Part shown: in pieces, positions 16,448 through 23,900 of the stretch
Layout: each line of letters opens with the position of its first letter
Position numbering within the stretch: the first letter of the stretch is position 1
From: JAWOLE01 sp963815655
GTDB taxonomy: Bacteria > Acidobacteriota > Thermoanaerobaculia > UBA5066 > Gp7-AA6
NCBI GenBank assembly: GCA_963815655.1
Contig: CAWFHK010000001.1
Coordinates: forward strand, 3,596,001-3,660,000
Direction: 5' to 3'
DNA: 64,000 nucleotides
Notes under the pieces: model-generated
What the model was told of the DNA's origin: nothing
The model's input: the letters and a program-made list of their open reading frames with translations, nothing else
The model's database searches: none
Program-made: the position numbers and the translations under genes

Positions 16448-19400
16448 CCGATCTTCAGCCCTTGACTGGGTCCTTGCTCGCTGATCTCGCGCGGGACGTT
16501 CCCTCCTACGCGGACCTCCTCCAACGGGTCCGGGGCGGAGAGGACCGCGTCGTCGTGGCGGGAGGTGTGGGGGCCCTCCCGGGGCTTCTCCTCGCCGCGC
16601 TCGCGCAGGACCTCTCCCGCCCGCTGGCGATCGTCGTCCCGGACGAGAAGGAAGCGGAACGGCTGATCTGCGATCTGGAGGCGGCCGGCCTGGCGCGCGT
16701 CTTCCGGGCGCCCGCGCCGACGCTCACGCCGTACCAGCGCATCCCGCCCTCCCTCAAGGCGCGGCGGGACGAGTTCGCGCTCCTCTCGGCGCTCGCGGGC
16801 GAGGAAGCGGTCGGAGCGGCGGTCCTGCCCGCGCGTTCGCTCTTCACCCGCCTCCCTTCGCGCGAGGAGTTCGTCCGGCTCCGCGTGGCGCTCGCCGAGG
16901 GGGACGAGATCTCGCTGCCCGGCTTGATCGCGCGGCTGACCCGCGTCGGATACCGCCGCGCCGACCTCGCGGCCGAGACCGGAGACCTCGCGGTGCGCGG
17001 CGGCCTCTTCGACGTCTTTCCGCCCGACCGCGATCTTCCGGTGCGTGTGGAGCTGGATGGGGACCGGATCGCGTCGATCCGGATCTTCGATCCCGACACG
17101 CAGCGCTCCCGCGAGCGCCTCCAGAGCGTCGCGCTCGTCCCGTTCGCCGCCGCGGAGGAGTCGGAAGAGGCACGGGAGCTCATGACCGAGAGGATCGGAC
17201 GTCCCCCCTCGGCGGTCGAGAGCGCGGTGTTCGCGCCGGCTGTGGCCGTGATGCCGTCCGGGTGGCTCGATTACGCCGCGGGAGCCCTGCTCGTGGCGGT
17301 CGAGCCGGCCGCGGTCGAGGAGGAGATCGAGGAGTTCGCGCAGCGGCTCGCCGGCGACCGCGACCCCGACCGCGACGCCTTCGCGCCGGAAGAGCTTCTC
17401 CATCCCGCGCTGCGCATCCGGGAGGGCGTCTCGCGGGCGGCCCTCGTCCTCGACCGGCTCGGGCTCTCCGCGTCCGGGAAGGCGCTCATCGGGCTGCCCG
17501 CGGAGGCGGTCGTCGGACACGGCGGGCGCACGGCCGAGGCCTCGGCGGAGATGGCGCGCGCTCTCGAATCGGAAGAAGAGGTCTTCGTCGCCGTGCGGCT
17601 GACCGGAGGGGCCGAGAAGCTCCGCCGGTTCGCCCTCGAGTACTCGCTCCACGTCTCCTCGGAGCGGCGAGCCGGAGCGCTCGTCAGCGTCCCGGCGGAC
17701 ATCTCCTCGGGGTTTCGCCTGCGCGAGCCGCGCGTCTCTCTCTACTCCGAGAGCGAGATCTTCGGCGAGGAGCGGCCGGTCGCGGTCTCCCGGCGGCGGC
17801 CGGCGGAGGCCTTCCTCTCCGACCTGCGGGACCTGAAGCTCGGCGACGCGGTCGTTCACCGCGATTACGGGATCGGCCTCTTCAAGGGGTTGAAGCGCGT
17901 CCCCGTGGAAGGGGAGGAGCGCGAGTTCATGGAGATCGGATACGCGGAGGAGAAGACGCTCCTCCTGCCGGTCGAGCGCTTCGACCTGGTGCAGAAGTAC
18001 GCGGGCGTGGAAGGGGTCGCACCGGCTCTCGACAAGCTGGGCGGGGCCGGGTGGCTGCGGCGCAAGGCCTCGGTCAAGAAGGCGATGCGGGACATGACCG
18101 ACGAGTTGCTCAAGCTCTACGCGCGCCGCAGCCTTTCGCCCGGGTTCGCCTTCTCCAAGGACTCGCCGTGGCAGAAGGAATTCGAGGACGCCTTCGAGTA
18201 CGACGAGACTCCCGACCAGGCGCAGGCGATCGCCGACGTGAAGCGGGACATGCAGTCGGAGAAGCCGATGGACCGCCTCCTCTGCGGCGACGTCGGCTAC
18301 GGCAAGACGGAAGTCGCCATGCGCGCGGCGTTCAAGGCGGTGCTCGACGGGAAGCAGGTGGCGGTCCTCGCCCCGACGACCATCCTCGCGGACCAGCACT
18401 TCCGGACGTTCACCCGCCGCTTCGCCGCCTTCCCGGTGACGATCGAGCTGCTCTCGCGCCTGCGTCCGCGCGCGGAGCAGAAGACGGTCGTGGAGAAGGT
18501 CGCCGAGGGCTCGGTGGACATCCTGATCGCCACGCACCGTCTTCTCGGAAAGGACATCGCCTTCCGCGACCTGGGGCTCCTCATCGTGGACGAGGAGCAG
18601 CGGTTCGGCGTCGGGCAGAAGGAGAGGCTGAAGGAGTGGAAGGCCTCGATCGACGTCCTCGCGATGTCGGCGACGCCGATCCCGCGCTCGCTCCATCTCT
18701 CGCTGTCGGGGCTGCGAGACCTCTCGATCATCGAGACGCCGCCTCGCGACCGGCTCGCCATCGAGACCCAGGTCGTCCCGCGCAAACCCCAGGTCATCCG
18801 CGAGGCGATTGAGGCGGAGCTCGGCCGCGGGGGCCAGGTCTTCTTCGTGCACAACCGCGTCGAATCCATCGGCCGGGTCAAGCAGGAGCTCGAGAATCTC
18901 GTCGCTTCCGTGCGCGTGACGGTCGCCCATGGCGCGATGCGCGAAGGAGAGCTCGAGAAGGCGATGACGCGTTTCCTCTCGCGCCAGGCGGACGTGCTGC
19001 TCGCGACGACGATCATCGAGAACGGGCTGGACATTCCCTCCGCCAACACGATCCTGATCGACCGCGCGGAGACCTACGGCCTCGCGCAGCTCTACCAGCT
19101 GCGCGGGCGCGTCGGCCGGAGCGACAAGCCCGCGCAGGCGTTCCTCCTGGTCCACGAGACGGCGGCGCTCTCGGACACGGCTCGCCGGCGCCTCGCCTCG
19201 ATCCGGGAGTTCTGCGACCTCGGGGCCGGTTTCCGGATCGCTGCCAAGGACCTGGAGATCCGCGGCTCCGGGAACATCCTCGGGGGAGAGCAGTCGGGCC
19301 AGATCGTCTCGGTGGGCTTCGAGACGTACCTGACGCTGCTCGAAGAGACGGTCCGCGAGATGCGGGGAGAGGAGGCCCGCCCCGAGCGGGCCGTCACGCT

Positions 19401-19833
19401 CTCTCTCGGCCTCGACCTGACGATTCCTCCCGACTACGTGGCCGACGAGAACTGGCGCATGATGATCTACAAGAAGATCGCCCGCGCGAGCGACGACCGG
19501 TCCCTGGAGGAGACGGCCCGCGAGATCGCCGACCGCTTTGGGGAGCCGCCCGAGGCGGTTCGGCGCCTCGTTGCGTACTCGCGGCTGCGCGCGCGCGCCG
19601 AGCGTCTCCGGGTCACTTCCATCACGCGGCAGGCGGGGCTGGTTCACCTGCGATTCGCGGAGGACGCCGCGGTGGATCCCGAGCGCCTCCTCGACTTCGT
19701 CCGCCGTACCCGCGGCGCGAAGCTCTCGCCCGGGCGCGTGCTCTCCCTGCCGTCCCCCCCGGGAGACGCCGTGCTTTCCGAGCTGACGGCCTGGCTGGAT
19801 GAGTTCGAACGGGAAAGAGTGGGGTCCAGGTGA
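16444..19833 (+). CDS. mfd: Transcription-repair coupling factor
   Basis: Mfd removes RNA polymerase stalled at DNA lesions and recruits UvrA. At 1129 aa it is full length. A UvrB-like N-terminal part comes first, then the CarD-like RNA polymerase interaction domain near residue 463 (LKLGDAVVHRDYGIGLFKGL), the translocase Walker A near residue 615 (GDVGYGKTEVAMR), Walker B DEEQRF near residue 716, and motif VI with YQLRGRVGRSDKPA. The C-terminal TRCF domain (RMMIYKKIARASD) is present. The TTG start overlaps the iscS stop by 4 bp. All helicase motifs look intact. Confidence 0.95.
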   Translation: MTDLQPLTGSLLADLARDVPSYADLLQRVRGGEDRVVVAGGVGALPGLLLAALAQDLSRPLAIVVPDEKEAERLICDLEAAGLARVFRAPAPTLTPYQRIPPSLKARRDEFALLSALAGEEAVGAAVLPARSLFTRLPSREEFVRLRVALAEGDEISLPGLIARLTRVGYRRADLAAETGDLAVRGGLFDVFPPDRDLPVRVELDGDRIASIRIFDPDTQRSRERLQSVALVPFAAAEESEEARELMTERIGRPPSAVESAVFAPAVAVMPSGWLDYAAGALLVAVEPAAVEEEIEEFAQRLAGDRDPDRDAFAPEELLHPALRIREGVSRAALVLDRLGLSASGKALIGLPAEAVVGHGGRTAEASAEMARALESEEEVFVAVRLTGGAEKLRRFALEYSLHVSSERRAGALVSVPADISSGFRLREPRVSLYSESEIFGEERPVAVSRRRPAEAFLSDLRDLKLGDAVVHRDYGIGLFKGLKRVPVEGEEREFMEIGYAEEKTLLLPVERFDLVQKYAGVEGVAPALDKLGGAGWLRRKASVKKAMRDMTDELLKLYARRSLSPGFAFSKDSPWQKEFEDAFEYDETPDQAQAIADVKRDMQSEKPMDRLLCGDVGYGKTEVAMRAAFKAVLDGKQVAVLAPTTILADQHFRTFTRRFAAFPVTIELLSRLRPRAEQKTVVEKVAEGSVDILIATHRLLGKDIAFRDLGLLIVDEEQRFGVGQKERLKEWKASIDVLAMSATPIPRSLHLSLSGLRDLSIIETPPRDRLAIETQVVPRKPQVIREAIEAELGRGGQVFFVHNRVESIGRVKQELENLVASVRVTVAHGAMREGELEKAMTRFLSRQADVLLATTIIENGLDIPSANTILIDRAETYGLAQLYQLRGRVGRSDKPAQAFLLVHETAALSDTARRRLASIREFCDLGAGFRIAAKDLEIRGSGNILGGEQSGQIVSVGFETYLTLLEETVREMRGEEARPERAVTLSLGLDLTIPPDYVADENWRMMIYKKIARASDDRSLEETAREIADRFGEPPEAVRRLVAYSRLRARAERLRVTSITRQAGLVHLRFAEDAAVDPERLLDFVRRTRGAKLSPGRVLSLPSPPGDAVLSELTAWLDEFERERVGSR

Positions 19834-19864
19834 CACCTCGGAATTCCATTAGAGTCGTCTTGTT

Positions 19865-20854
19865 ATGAAACGGCGCATGTACAAGCGAATCTCGCTCGGT
19901 TTCGCAGTGATACTCATCGGGGCCTCCCTGACGGCATCGGAGCTGGTCGAGAAGATCCTGGCACGGGTCAACGACCGGTTGATCACCAATTCGGAGTTCC
20001 AGCGGCGGGTGGTGGCCGCGTCGCACGCCCCCCAGGCCCCCACCGATCCGGCGCAGATCAAGCGCGAGGTGCTGGAAGACCTGATCAAGGAGAGGCTCCT
20101 CGAGGAGCGGGCCAAGGAGATGAGTGTCTCGGCCTCGGACGAGGAGATCGAGACCGCCGTCGAGCGCGTCAAGCGGCAGTACAACCTGGCGACCGACCAG
20201 GAGTTCGACGCCGCGCTCGCCTCATCCAACATGACGCGCGAGGACCTGAAGCGCCAGATGCGGCAGACGATCATCCTGCAGAAGGTCATCGGCCGCGACG
20301 TGACATCGAAGCTCGAGATCTCCGAGGACATGCTGCGGCTCGAGTACGAGAGGCAGAAAGACAACCTGTACAAGGTCCCGGAATCGGCGCGCGTCTCGGA
20401 GATCGTCATCCGTTTCCCCGCCAACGACGCCGCCGCGCGCGAGAAGGCCGTGGCGCGGCTGGAAGAGGCGCGGGGCAAGCTCGCGGCGGGGACCCCGTTC
20501 GCGGACCTCGCGAAGGAATACTCCGAGGGGAACGCGAAGGAGCGCGGGGGGGACCTCGGGAGCGTCTCGAAAGGGGAGCTCCTTCCGGCGCTCGATGCGG
20601 CCGTCTTCTCCGATCCCCCGCAGGAGTACCCGCCGCCCGCCCTCCAGCCGCGCTCGATCCACCTCTTCCGGGTGACGGACCGCAAGCCGGCCGGCTACCG
20701 CGCCTTCGCGGACGTGAGCGAGGACCTGAAGAAACGGATCGGCGAGAACCTCTACGAGAAGCGCTTCGGCGAGTACGTTGCCAAGCTGCGGCGGGAGGCC
20801 TTCGTGAAGATCTACGATCCGGAGTTGGCGAAGCTCGATGAGAAAAAGAGCTAG
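19865..20854 (+). CDS. SurA/PpiC-like periplasmic peptidyl-prolyl isomerase
   Basis: The 329-aa product has an N-terminal membrane or signal segment (KRISLGFAVILIGASLTAS) and then a SurA-like N-domain (LVEKILARVNDRLITNSEFQRR) with a long chaperone helix region. A single parvulin domain follows (ARVSEIVIRF, TPFADLAKEYSEGNAKERGGDLGSVSKGELLPAL). It is likely a periplasmic folding factor for outer membrane proteins, consistent with the TolC-like and surface proteins nearby. SurA usually carries two parvulin domains and this has one, so it may be closer to PrsA/PpiC. It starts 31 bp after mfd. Confidence 0.88.
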   Translation: MKRRMYKRISLGFAVILIGASLTASELVEKILARVNDRLITNSEFQRRVVAASHAPQAPTDPAQIKREVLEDLIKERLLEERAKEMSVSASDEEIETAVERVKRQYNLATDQEFDAALASSNMTREDLKRQMRQTIILQKVIGRDVTSKLEISEDMLRLEYERQKDNLYKVPESARVSEIVIRFPANDAAAREKAVARLEEARGKLAAGTPFADLAKEYSEGNAKERGGDLGSVSKGELLPALDAAVFSDPPQEYPPPALQPRSIHLFRVTDRKPAGYRAFADVSEDLKKRIGENLYEKRFGEYVAKLRREAFVKIYDPELAKLDEKKS

Positions 20855-20980
20855 GTGTCAGGTTCAAGGTTGTCAGGGGGAATGCAGGTGCCAGGTGCCA
20901 GGTTGGGCTCCCGTCCCTGACACCCGACACCTGAAACCCGACACCTGCATTTGACCCGACCCCTGTTCCCTGACACCTTG
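20853..20980. repeat. Period-7 array, inverted arms
   Basis: Left-arm words are GTGTCAG, CAGGTGC, CAGGTGC and CAGGTTG. Right-arm words are CTGACAC, CCGACAC, CTGAAAC and CCGACAC. The arms are approximately complementary. The array lies between the isomerase and the glycosylase and runs into the proposed glycosylase start. Confidence 0.75.
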
Positions 20981-21862
20981 GCCCGCATCCGGATTCCCCT
21001 TCCTCAAGACTTCTCCTTCGACGGCGTCGTCCGTTCGCACGGCTGGTACGACCTGCCGCCGTTCTCCTACGACCGCGAGAACGAGCTCCTGACGACGTGG
21101 ATCGATCTCCCTCTCCCGGCGGGAGAGGGGCGGGGTGAGGGGTGCCCGCCGGCTTTCGTCTCGTTTCGCGCGCGGCGCGGAAGTCTCGAGGCGCAATCCG
21201 ACCGCCTCGAGAGGGGTTCGCTCGCGGCCGTCGCCCGGCGCGTCTTTTCCCTCGACGTCGACTTAAGCGGGTTCGCTCGCTCGATCTCCGGTGAGCCGGA
21301 TCTCGTCCGGGCGCTGGCGAACGGACGCGGGCGGATCCTGCGCGCGCCGTCACTCTTCGAAGACGCCGTCAAGATGCTGCTGACGACCAACTGCTCCTGG
21401 GCCGCGACGAAGGGAATGGTGGCGCGTCTGATCGCGCTCGCGGGCGCCGAGAGACGCGCGTTCCCGAGCGCGGAAGCGGTCGCCGTGTTGTCGGCGCCGC
21501 GATTGAGAGCGAAGGTGCGCTGCGGATATCGCGCCGCGTCGCTTTCGCGTTTCGCGCGCCGCGTCGCGCGCGGAGACCTCGAACTCGCGCTCTGGGAGCG
21601 TTCCGACGCGCCAGCGGACGGAATCCGGGACGCGATTCTCTCGGAGCACGGGTTCGGTCCCTACGCGGCGGAAGGGCTCCTGCGCATTGTGGGGCGGCAC
21701 GATTACCTGGCGATCGATTCCTGGGTGCGGCAGGAGTACCGCCGCCGGTACCCCGGTCCGCGGCGCGCTACAGATCGTGCGATCGCCCGGAGGTATGCGC
21801 GATATGGAACCCACCGCGGCCTCGCTCTCTGGCTCGACATGACGAGTCACTGGCACGACTGA
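20951..21862 (+). CDS. HhH-GPD family DNA glycosylase
   Basis: The 303-aa product has an HhH-GPD base-excision fold: a helix region with LFEDAVKMLLTTNCSWAATKGMV, then the helix-hairpin-helix FGPYAAEGLLRIVGRHDYLAIDSW with the likely catalytic Asp in AIDSW. It is closest in layout to AlkA/3-methyladenine glycosylases. No C-terminal Fe-S cysteine cluster is seen. The TTG start at 20951 is weak because the first residues come from a repeat array, so the true start may be further in, near FSFDGVV. Residues of the form LPLPAGEGRGEG (about 54-65) come from a GC-rich palindrome inserted in frame at 21105-21148. Lesion specificity is unknown. Confidence 0.7.
   Translation: MTRPLFPDTLARIRIPLPQDFSFDGVVRSHGWYDLPPFSYDRENELLTTWIDLPLPAGEGRGEGCPPAFVSFRARRGSLEAQSDRLERGSLAAVARRVFSLDVDLSGFARSISGEPDLVRALANGRGRILRAPSLFEDAVKMLLTTNCSWAATKGMVARLIALAGAERRAFPSAEAVAVLSAPRLRAKVRCGYRAASLSRFARRVARGDLELALWERSDAPADGIRDAILSEHGFGPYAAEGLLRIVGRHDYLAIDSWVRQEYRRRYPGPRRATDRAIARRYARYGTHRGLALWLDMTSHWHD
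21105..21148. repeat. REP-like GC palindrome inside the glycosylase gene
   Basis: CTCTCCCGGCGGGAGAG is a near-perfect hairpin followed by GGGCGGGGTGAGGGG. It resembles a short palindromic element scattered in many high-GC genomes, usually between genes. Here it stays in frame and codes LPLPAGEGRGEG. Confidence 0.6.
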
Positions 21863-21870
21863 CGAGCTTC

Positions 21871-21937
21871 GAGTTTCAGTTTCCAGCTCTCAGGACGGAA
21901 GCGCAGTTCCTGAAACCTGAAACCTGAAACCTGAAGC
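21871..21937. repeat. Period-7 array, inverted arms
   Basis: The left arm has GTTTCAG/TTTCCAG/CTCTCAG words. The right arm repeats CCTGAAA four times. The arms are complementary and lie between the glycosylase and the mraZ promoter region. Confidence 0.75.
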
Positions 21938-22030
21938 GCGGTTCGGTTTGCGCTTTCCTTACGCCCCTAATTTTTTTAGGCAAAATCTTTTGCTTGACTA
22001 ATAAAGCACGGAGACACCAAAATCCACGCC

Positions 22031-22065
22031 AGTGGCTTAATCTGGTAAAAAATGGAAGAAAGTGG
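22031..22065 (+). promoter_or_regulatory. Four MraZ-box-like direct repeats
   Basis: AGTGG, TCTGG, AATGG and AGTGG begin at 22031, 22041, 22051 and 22061, exactly 10 bp apart, 36 bp before mraZ. MraZ binds direct TGG-type repeats with one-turn spacing upstream of its own operon, so this is the likely autoregulatory site of the division cluster. A TTGACT lies upstream at 21994, but I see no convincing -10. Confidence 0.75.
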
Positions 22066-22100
22066 TCTCGATCCCTTGATCGGGGCGACAAGAAGGACGG

Positions 22101-22550
22101 ATGGATCGTTTTCGCGGCAGTGCCCCGGCCCGCCTGGACGAAAAGGGCCGTCTCAAGGTGCCGAGCCTTTTTCGCCAGCAGATCGAAGAGGCGTTCGGCG
22201 CCGAGATGTTCGTGACGTCTCTGCACGGACGGGAGGTCCTGCTCTACCCGCTGCCGGTCTGGCGCTCGCTCGAGGAGAAGCTCGCCGCGCTTCCGGCCAT
22301 CCACCGCGCGAAGAACAAGTTCCTCGAGCGCGTCAACTACTACGGACAGAACGCGTCGCTCGACGGACAGGGGCGCGTGCTGATCCCGCAGATTCTCCGC
22401 GACGCGGCGAAGCTGCCGCCCGACGTGGTGGTCACGGGGAACATCGATCACCTCGTCGTCTCCGACCGGGGCGCCCTCGCCTCGAAGCTCGCGGGTGAGG
22501 ACTTCACGCCCGAGGACTACGACGAGATGTCGAAGCTGCTGATGTCGTAG
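22101..22550 (+). CDS. mraZ: Transcriptional regulator MraZ
   Basis: The 149-aa product has two AbrB-like halves: MDRFRGSAPARLDEKGRLKVPSLFR and NYYGQNASLDGQGRVLIPQILR. Both carry the D-x(1-2)-GR-x-x(1-2)-P signature of MraZ/SpoVT-AbrB folds. MraZ forms rings and regulates the division and cell wall cluster that starts with its own gene. The four 10-bp-spaced repeats upstream (22031-22065) fit this. It is the first gene of a cluster of 14 reaching ftsZ, all in one direction. Confidence 0.95.
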   Translation: MDRFRGSAPARLDEKGRLKVPSLFRQQIEEAFGAEMFVTSLHGREVLLYPLPVWRSLEEKLAALPAIHRAKNKFLERVNYYGQNASLDGQGRVLIPQILRDAAKLPPDVVVTGNIDHLVVSDRGALASKLAGEDFTPEDYDEMSKLLMS

Positions 22551-22557
22551 CGGGAAG

Positions 22558-22609
22558 TCGCGAGTTGTGAGTTGTGAGTTGTGAGACGGGAGACGGGAGA
22601 CGCCAGACG
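22558..22609. repeat. Period-7 array at the rsmH start
   Basis: GTTGTGA occurs three times, followed by two GACGGGA words. The array fills the space where the rsmH ribosome site and start codon would be expected. Confidence 0.75.
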
Positions 22610-22686
22610 TTGAGAAGAGGGGGCACACGCCGGTCCTTCTTGAGGAGGCGACCGAGATCCTCGCGCCCGAGCGTGGAGGGTTCTTC

Positions 22687-23541
22687 GTGGACGCGACCGT
22701 CGGAGCCGGCGGACACGCGGAGGCGCTGCTCGAAAGGAGCGCGGGCGTCCGCCTCCTCGGCATCGATCGGGACCCCGACGCAATCGCGCTGGCCCGCTCG
22801 CGGCTCGAGCGCTTCGGCGACCGTGTCACGCTCGTCCTCGAGAACTTCGCGGATCTCGATCGCGTTCTCGCGGAGTCTCCTCCCGCCGACGGCATCCTGG
22901 CGGACCTCGGCGTCTCGTCGATGCAACTGGAGGAAGGTCCGCGCGGGTTCTCGTTTCGCCGAGACGGGCCGCTGGATATGCGCATGAGTGGGACGGGCCG
23001 GGCCGCCGCCGACATCGTCGCGACGGCATCGGTCGAGGAACTGACACGCATCCTGCGTGAATACGGGGAGGAAAGGATGGCGGCAAAAATCGCTCGGGGA
23101 ATCGTGCAGGAACGCGCCTTTCGGGGCCCGATCACCGGAACTCGCCAGCTGGCGCGCATCGTCGCGCGGGCCAAGGGGACCCGCGAAAGGATCGATCCTG
23201 CCACCCGGGTCTTTCAGGCCCTCCGCATCGAGGTCAACCAGGAGCTCGTCGCCCTCTCGAGCTTCCTCGCCGCGGCCGTCAATCGCTTGAACGCTCGCGG
23301 TCGCCTGGCCGTGATCGCCTATCACTCGCTGGAAGACCGGATGGTCAAGGAGGCGTTCCGCCGCCAGTCCGGCGTCTGTCTCTGCCCCCGTTCTCTCCCG
23401 TCCTGCGTGTGCGGCGCCCGGCGCGTGCTGAAGATCCTGACGCGGCGGCCGATCGTTGCGTCCGAGACCGAGGTGGACGGGAACCCCCGGTCCCGCAGCG
23501 CGCGCCTGCGCGCCGCGGAGAGGATCGAAGAAGGGGAATGA
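22687..23541 (+). CDS. rsmH: 16S rRNA (cytosine-1402-N4)-methyltransferase, start unclear
   Basis: RsmH methylates N4 of C1402 in 16S rRNA with SAM. The SAM-binding motif VDATVGAGGHAEALLE, the loop ADLGVSSMQL, FRRDGPLDMRM and the C-terminal SLEDRMVKEAFR are all present. The coordinates start at the first canonical codon, GTG 22687, but homology clearly begins earlier: codons from 22621 read GHTPVLLEEATEILAP, the conserved RsmH N-terminus. Between the stop at 22582 and 22687 there is no in-frame ATG, GTG or TTG. A TTG at 22610 would be in frame if the G-run at 22619-22623 had one more G. Either a non-canonical start, an indel or an assembly error is involved. The stop overlaps ftsL by 4 bp. 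Confidence 0.88.
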   Translation: MDATVGAGGHAEALLERSAGVRLLGIDRDPDAIALARSRLERFGDRVTLVLENFADLDRVLAESPPADGILADLGVSSMQLEEGPRGFSFRRDGPLDMRMSGTGRAAADIVATASVEELTRILREYGEERMAAKIARGIVQERAFRGPITGTRQLARIVARAKGTRERIDPATRVFQALRIEVNQELVALSSFLAAAVNRLNARGRLAVIAYHSLEDRMVKEAFRRQSGVCLCPRSLPSCVCGARRVLKILTRRPIVASETEVDGNPRSRSARLRAAERIEEGE

Positions 23542-23900
23542 GCGCCGTCGCGTACGCGCAGTCCAAGCGCGTCGAGAATCTCCACCTGACGCGCGAGCGG
23601 GACCGCCGCCGCGGGCGCGAGCTCGCCACCTATCTCCTCGCCGGTCTGCCGCTGGCCTGCGCTCTCTTCGTCTGCGTCGCCCTGCACGTCGAAACGGTTC
23701 GCATCGGATACGCCCGCGAGTCGCGCGTGAAGGTCCTCTCCCGGCTCGAGGAGGAGAACCGCCGCCTGCGCGCCGATCTGGCCCTGGCCTCGGCGCCCGC
23801 GCGCGTGGTCGCGGTCGCCGCGCGCAAGGGGCTGCGCCCACCACGGCCGGGACAGATCCAGTACATCGAAGCGCCCGCGGCAGCGGAGCCGTCGCGGTGA
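23538..23900 (+). CDS. ftsL: Cell division protein FtsL
   Basis: The 120-aa bitopic protein sits at the ftsL position between rsmH and ftsI. A basic cytoplasmic N-terminus is followed by one membrane helix (YLLAGLPLACALFVCVALHV) and a short coiled coil (ESRVKVLSRLEEENRRLRADLAL), then APARVVAVAARKGLRPP, typical of FtsL/FtsB-like divisome proteins. It would form the FtsQLB complex that activates FtsWI. Both ends overlap neighbours by 4 bp. The assignment rests on topology and position because sequence conservation in this family is low. Confidence 0.8.
   Translation: MSAVAYAQSKRVENLHLTRERDRRRGRELATYLLAGLPLACALFVCVALHVETVRIGYARESRVKVLSRLEEENRRLRADLALASAPARVVAVAARKGLRPPRPGQIQYIEAPAAAEPSR

Noticed and set aside
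21965..21985. A terminator at CCTAATTTTTTTAGG upstream of mraZ
   Set aside because: The stem is only 4 bp with the T-run in the loop, so a functional terminator is unlikely.
21994..22022. A complete sigma-70 promoter for mraZ at TTGACT
   Set aside because: A good -35 is present but the bases 17 bp downstream (CCAAAA) do not resemble a -10.
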